This document shows positions 58,766 through 64,000 of a stretch of 64,000 bases of DNA, in pieces. Source of the stretch: Parahoeflea halophila (GTDB lineage: Bacteria > Pseudomonadota > Alphaproteobacteria > Rhizobiales > Rhizobiaceae); NCBI RefSeq assembly GCF_900220985.1, contig NZ_OCPC01000002.1, forward strand, positions 124,001-188,000. Reading direction: 5' to 3'. The position numbers and the translations under genes are program-made. The notes under the pieces were generated by a model that was not told where the DNA came from, made no database searches, and saw nothing but the letters and a program-made list of their open reading frames with translations. Every line of letters begins with the position of its first letter. Positions within the stretch are counted from its first letter, which is position 1.

Positions 58766-59644
58766 TTAGAGCGCTTCCGCGCCCGAAATGATTTCAATGA
58801 GTTCCTTGGTGATCTGTGCCTGCCGCTGGCGGTTGTAGCTCATCGACAACTTGTCGATCATCTCGCCAGCATTGCGGGTGGCGTTGTCCATTGCGGACAT
58901 TTTCGCGCCCATCTCACCTGCAACATTCTCAAGCAGCGCTCTGAAGATCTGTACCTTGATCGAACGCGGCGCCAGATCCTCGAGGATTTCCTCCGCACTC
59001 GGCTCGTAGTCGTAGATTGCCGAAGTGCTTGCGTCTGCATCAGCCGCACCGGTTGTCGCCGGGATCAGCTGCTGCGCCGTCGGAACCTGGCTGATGACCG
59101 ATTTGAACTCCGAATAGAACAGAGTGCAGACATCGAAGCCGCCCTGATCAAACAGACCCATAACCTTTTCGGCAACCAGTTCGGCCTGCGCGAAGCTCAT
59201 CTGCTTGACGTCCCGGAAATCGATACGCTCGATGATGAGCGATGCGTATTCGCGGCGCAGAATGTCATAGCCCTTCTTGCCCACGCACAGGATCTTGACT
59301 GACTTGCCGTCAGCCAGAAGCTTGCGCACGTGAACACGCGCATGGCGTGCAATCTGGCTGTTGAAGCCGCCGCACATGCCGCGCTCGGCCGTGCAGACCA
59401 CCAGCAGATGCGTATCGTCCTTGCCGGTACCGGTCATCAGCTTCGGTGCATCATCACCATCGCCGACGGCTTCGGCGATGTTCGACATCACCGCTGCCAT
59501 CCGCTGCGAATACGGTCGTGCGGCCTCGGCCGCCTCCTGCGCGCGCCGAAGCTTCGCCGCGGCGACCATCTGCATCGCCTTGGTGATCTTCTGCGTCGCC
59601 TTGACGGAGGCGATCCGGTTTTTCAGATCCTTGAGTGAAGGCAT
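58766..59644 (-). CDS. atpG: ATP synthase F1 gamma subunit
   Basis: The 292-residue rotor subunit opens with [28 protein letters not shown] and ends with [35 protein letters not shown]. The two coiled-coil ends and the middle Rossmann-like domain match family layout. It lies between atpA and atpD. Confidence 0.97.
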   Translation of the reverse strand: MPSLKDLKNRIASVKATQKITKAMQMVAAAKLRRAQEAAEAARPYSQRMAAVMSNIAEAVGDGDDAPKLMTGTGKDDTHLLVVCTAERGMCGGFNSQIARHARVHVRKLLADGKSVKILCVGKKGYDILRREYASLIIERIDFRDVKQMSFAQAELVAEKVMGLFDQGGFDVCTLFYSEFKSVISQVPTAQQLIPATTGAADADASTSAIYDYEPSAEEILEDLAPRSIKVQIFRALLENVAGEMGAKMSAMDNATRNAGEMIDKLSMSYNRQRQAQITKELIEIISGAEAL

Positions 59645-59671
59645 CCGTTATCCGTCCTCGGTCTGTTGCCG

Positions 59672-61200
<1,529 letters not shown>

Positions 61201-61201
<1 letters not shown>

Positions 61202-61761
61202 CAGCCAACCTCTTTCAGTGCATGCTTAAGGGTGGAAAGTTTAGTGCGAAGTGATGTGTCGACCTGGCGCGATCCGATCTTGACGATCAGCCCGCCCAGC
61301 AGCGACGCATCGACTGTGACGTTGAGCGTCACGGTTTTCCCGGTTACGCCCGACAGCGCAGCCTTGAGTTCCTTTTCCTGCGCGGCCGACAGCGCATGCG
61401 CTGTCTTGACGTCGGCAGTGACTTCGCCGCGCTCCCGCGCAACGGTCTCATTGTAGGACTGGACAATCGCGGGCACGGCAAACACCCGGCGGTTGCTGGC
61501 GACGACCTTGAGGAAGTTGCCGACCAGGCCGGAAATGCCGGCCTTGTCGATCAGCGCCATAATCGCGCGCGATTGGTCTTCAGCCGAAAATACCGGGCTG
61601 GTAACAAGGCGCTGCAGATCAGGGCTACCGTCGATCATTGCCTGAAACTGGTTCAGATCCTTGGCGACAGCATCGACCGACTTGGTTTCCGCCGCCAGCT
61701 CATAAAGCGACGAAGCATACCGTTCAGCGACACCGGAAATTTGATGGGAGTTATCTGCCAC
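61201..61761 (-). CDS. atpH: ATP synthase F1 delta subunit
   Basis: The 186-residue stator subunit has the OSCP/delta pattern: [46 protein letters not shown] and [28 protein letters not shown]. It is the first gene of atpHAGDC and starts at GTG 61759-61761. F0 genes are not in the window, as usual in alphaproteobacteria, where they lie elsewhere. Confidence 0.95.
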
Positions 61762-61965
61762 GGGCGGGATTGTCTCTCATTGCCATTCAGACCCCTGCGC
61801 ATGACCGAAAGCCGGAAAGGCAAGTCTCTGAATTTGTTACGGTAAATTTCAGGTCGTCCAAGCTCGAAAGTTTGTTTTTCCCGAAATGCGCGGTCCGTCT
61901 AGCATAGAGCGCCGGGACTCGCAACACGCCGGGAGTGCCATTCCGCACCTGCTTTAGGATGAGAA

Positions 61966-61980
61966 ACCGGCTCTGCCGGT
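61966..61980 (-). terminator. Short hairpin downstream of the DUF4345-like gene
   Basis: ACCGGC (61966-61971) pairs perfectly with GCCGGT (61975-61980) around a three-base loop; on the minus strand it is followed by TTTCTC. It lies 32 bases beyond the gene's stop. The stem is short, so this is only a possible terminator. Confidence 0.35.
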
Positions 61981-62011
61981 GTTGGCCAGCTTCAAATCGC
62001 AGCCGGAATCG

Positions 62012-62401
62012 TCAAATCCAGCCCAGCGCGTAGAGCAGCGGCCCCGCCGCCAGCAGCACCTCCATCACCACCGAGACCAGATTGAAACCTGTCACACCCC
62101 TGTCCGAGAGCATCGAGATGATTCGCCCAAATGCCGTAAAGGCCCACCCGGAGCCCAGCGCCAGATAGATCAGCGGCTGGGCAAACAGCATCGCGCAGAT
62201 TCCGATCCCGAGGTAGAACCCGGCCATGGTAGCGCGTGCTTCCGACACCGCCTCGGGATGGTCCGGTGCCGTCTGCAGCCTGAGGATCTTTAGCGAGATC
62301 CGCGGCGCGAACAGCAGCATCAGGCCAAACAGGATCGTCACCAGTGCGGCCGACCAGGCCAGCCACTCGCCCTGACTTGTCGGCCAGTAAAACTCAATCA
62401 T
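62012..62401 (-). CDS. DUF4345-like integral membrane protein
   Basis: The 129-residue protein has four membrane helices (WLAWSAALVTILFGLMLLF; GFYLGIGICAMLFAQPLIYLAL; IISMLSDRGVTGFNLVSVVMEVLLAAGPLLYALGW). Its size and GFYLGIGI/RIISMLSDRG pattern resemble the DUF4345 group. Function unknown. Start at 62401 (MIEFYWPTSQ); another ATG lies 13 codons upstream. Confidence 0.65.
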   Translation of the reverse strand: MIEFYWPTSQGEWLAWSAALVTILFGLMLLFAPRISLKILRLQTAPDHPEAVSEARATMAGFYLGIGICAMLFAQPLIYLALGSGWAFTAFGRIISMLSDRGVTGFNLVSVVMEVLLAAGPLLYALGWI

Positions 62402-62557
62402 CCCGGTATCTCCATTTCTGATCCGCCTATGGCGCGACACCGTGATTTATCGCCCCGGGGCATCCGCCACATCGCCAAACCGCCACATCGGTCGGGATCC
62501 GTAATCCTCCATGCAGGCATAGCATTAAGCGCGCACGCGCCAAAGCCCCGGACGGTG

Positions 62558-63442
62558 TCAGCTCGAACCGGTCTTCTGTCCGTCCCGGCGCGCGATCAGC
62601 CGTTCCCGGTTCATGATGTAGATGCCGCTCAGGCAGATGATCGCCGCCCCCAGCATGGTCCAGCCATCCGGCACGTCGCCAAACACGATGTAGCCGAGCG
62701 CCGTCATCCACAACAGCTGGCTGTAGACAAACGGCGCCACCTTCGACGCGCTGGCCAGCCGGCTGGCCTTGACCAGCAGCGCGTGACCGCCCATGCCGAG
62801 CACGCCGAGACTTGCCAGCAATGCGAAATCGAACACCGAGCCGGGCATCTGGCCATAGATCAGCGCCGGCGGTGCCATCAGGATGGCGGCAAAGATGCAG
62901 GAATAGAACACCAGGCTGGACTGGCTTTCCACCATCGCCAGGTGGCGGGTCAGGATCGAGTAGAGCGAATAGGTGAGCGTCGCCAGGATCGACCACACGA
63001 TCGACAGCGAGAACACATCGGTTCCCGGCCGCACCACGATCAGCACGCCGACGAAACCGACCATGATGGCCGCCCAGCGCCGTGGCCCGGCCCATTCACC
63101 CAACAGCGGCCCGGCCATTGCCGTCACCAGCATCGGCACGCTTAGGAAGATGCTGATGGTCTGCGCCAACTGCAATTCGCGCAGCGCGAGGAAGTTGAAC
63201 AGCGTGGTGGCCGGCAGCAGCAACCCGCGCAGGATCTGCAGCGGCGCGCTGTTCATCCGGTACATGTCGGCCCGCCGCCAGCCCTGGAACGCGACGAAGG
63301 AAATCACCGCATGGCTCAGGAACCGGCACCAGACCACGAAGATTGCCGCATAACCGGCGGTGACCAGGTATTTGGCCCCGGTGTCGAGCACCGCGAAACA
63401 CATGAAAGTACACAGCGCGATGATCATCGCCGCAGGCGGCAT
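62558..63442 (-). CDS. EamA/DMT-family transporter
   Basis: The 294-residue membrane protein has ten predicted helices in two EamA repeats. Key segments are FAVLDTGAKYLVTAGYAAIFVVWCRFLSHA, LQLAQTISIFLSVPMLVTAMAGPLLGEW, VGFVGVLIVVRPG, and LLWMTALGYIVFGDVPDGWTMLGAAIICLSGIYIMNRER. Such proteins export or import small metabolites; the substrate cannot be read. I start at 63442 (MPPAAMII); the frame is open for 74 more codons with no membrane character. The start is weakly supported. Confidence 0.87.
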   Translation of the reverse strand: MPPAAMIIALCTFMCFAVLDTGAKYLVTAGYAAIFVVWCRFLSHAVISFVAFQGWRRADMYRMNSAPLQILRGLLLPATTLFNFLALRELQLAQTISIFLSVPMLVTAMAGPLLGEWAGPRRWAAIMVGFVGVLIVVRPGTDVFSLSIVWSILATLTYSLYSILTRHLAMVESQSSLVFYSCIFAAILMAPPALIYGQMPGSVFDFALLASLGVLGMGGHALLVKASRLASASKVAPFVYSQLLWMTALGYIVFGDVPDGWTMLGAAIICLSGIYIMNRERLIARRDGQKTGSS

Positions 63443-63617
63443 GGCCTCACGGTCAACATCGTGCCGCGCCGGGCGGTGATTGGGGATGTGGTCCAAGCTG
63501 AGGCTTTCCAAAGAGTAGGGCGCCGGAACCGGCGCATCCGCGACCCTCAAGACATGCACCGCATCTCCGCTCGTGTCAAAACCTGCCACGCCTGCCGGAA
63601 GATCGGGGTGGGCAGCA

Positions 63618-64000
63618 TCACGACCCGTCCCCGTCGAACATCTCGCGGATCGCCCGCCCCGCATTGCGCGCCTCGACCTCCGATTCGCGCACCAGCGTGT
63701 CGAAATGCTCGGTCAGTGCCGAGACCTGGCGGCTGTCGCGGTAGACCAGGTAGAACTGCCCGACATAGACCGCCGCCAGGAGCCGCCCGAAGATCGACAC
63801 CGGCGCCGAAAACACCTTCTTCGCATCATAGAGATAGAGCCTTAGCGAGGGGTAGAGCCGGGCACAGCGCTCGGCCATGAAGTCGACCTGTTCGGCACGG
63901 GCCGCGCGATCGAGCCCCTGCCAGTAGCCCTCGCCACGGGCCAGCGCGCGGACCTTGTCGATCGGGACGCAGATCTCGTAATCCGAGCCCGGTGCGTGCA
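63618..64000 (-). CDS. Partial protein at window edge, probably C-terminal part of a transcriptional regulator
   Basis: The minus-strand frame is open from the window end to a stop at 63618, giving at least 126 residues; the N-terminus lies outside. Visible are SDYEICVPIDKVRALARGEGYWQG, LYPSLRLYLYDAKKVFSAPVSIFG and LAAVYVGQFYLVYRDSRQVSALTEHFDTLVRESEV. The SLYLYDARKVFS-type and VYxGQxYxV patterns recall the C-terminal half of rhizobial helix-turn-helix regulators, but the DNA-binding part is not in the window. I am not sure of the family. Confidence 0.5.
   Translation of the reverse strand, partial: HAPGSDYEICVPIDKVRALARGEGYWQGLDRAARAEQVDFMAERCARLYPSLRLYLYDAKKVFSAPVSIFGRLLAAVYVGQFYLVYRDSRQVSALTEHFDTLVRESEVEARNAGRAIREMFDGDGS

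Overview
This window looks like part of the chromosome of a GC-rich alphaproteobacterium of the order Hyphomicrobiales (Rhizobiales). A marine Hoeflea-like member of the Rhizobiaceae/Phyllobacteriaceae would fit, but the genus is an inference from gene order. The evidence is a 1155-residue rhizobial-type pyruvate carboxylase, an ATP synthase operon (delta-alpha-gamma-beta-epsilon) whose beta subunit has an Ala/Lys-rich N-terminal extension, ribosomal protein L21 with a C-terminal extension, and the obgE-proB-proA-nadD-rsfS-rlmH-envC-ctpA-rppH order. No phage, integrase, transposase or CRISPR array was found.

Layout. 0.3-4.7 kb: a glutathione transferase, the polyhydroxybutyrate genes phbB and phbA with the divergent regulator phaR, and a haem-binding-like protein. 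4.8-9.7 kb: a small membrane protein, pyruvate carboxylase and a LuxR-type acyl-homoserine-lactone receptor without a luxI. 9.8-18.7 kb: the most interesting accessory region. A seven-gene minus-strand operon (N-formylglutamate amidohydrolase family, TRAP dctQ-dctM-dctP, glutamine-synthetase-like ligase, aldehyde dehydrogenase, iron alcohol dehydrogenase) faces a divergent RpiR regulator across a palindromic operator and ends in a strong terminator. The enzyme set fits a gamma-glutamylation route for an amine or amino alcohol. 18.8-30.9 kb: an ArsR regulator, membrane proteins, TspO, ispG, an orphan hybrid histidine kinase, a short-chain prenyl synthase, mtgA, a second glutathione transferase, rpmF, a cold-shock protein, a fatty-acid desaturase and an MFS carrier. 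30.9-36.7 kb: a second TRAP operon with a DHDPS/NAL-family aldolase, a hydroxypyruvate-isomerase-like gene and a GntR regulator.

36.8-42.3 kb: an intact Orn/Lys/Arg decarboxylase, a class A penicillin-binding protein gene broken by four frame-disrupting lesions, then a decayed fragment of a second decarboxylase whose upstream region repeats that of the intact gene, and tRNA-Ser(CGA). 42.4-56.6 kb: housekeeping genes on the plus strand (rplU, rpmA, obgE, proBA, nadD, rsfS, rlmH, envC-like, ctpA, polysaccharide deacetylase, rppH), with an Asp/Glu-racemase-like gene and GNAT acetyltransferases. 56.7-61.8 kb: atpHAGDC on the minus strand. 62.0-64.0 kb: a DUF4345-like membrane protein, an EamA transporter and the 3' end of a probable regulator cut by the window edge.

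Three copies of a roughly 100-bp interspersed palindromic element lie behind plus-strand genes at 4.7, 27.8 and 44.5 kb. Many long reading frames opposite real genes are by-products of high GC and were left out. All function calls come from reading motifs; no database search was possible.
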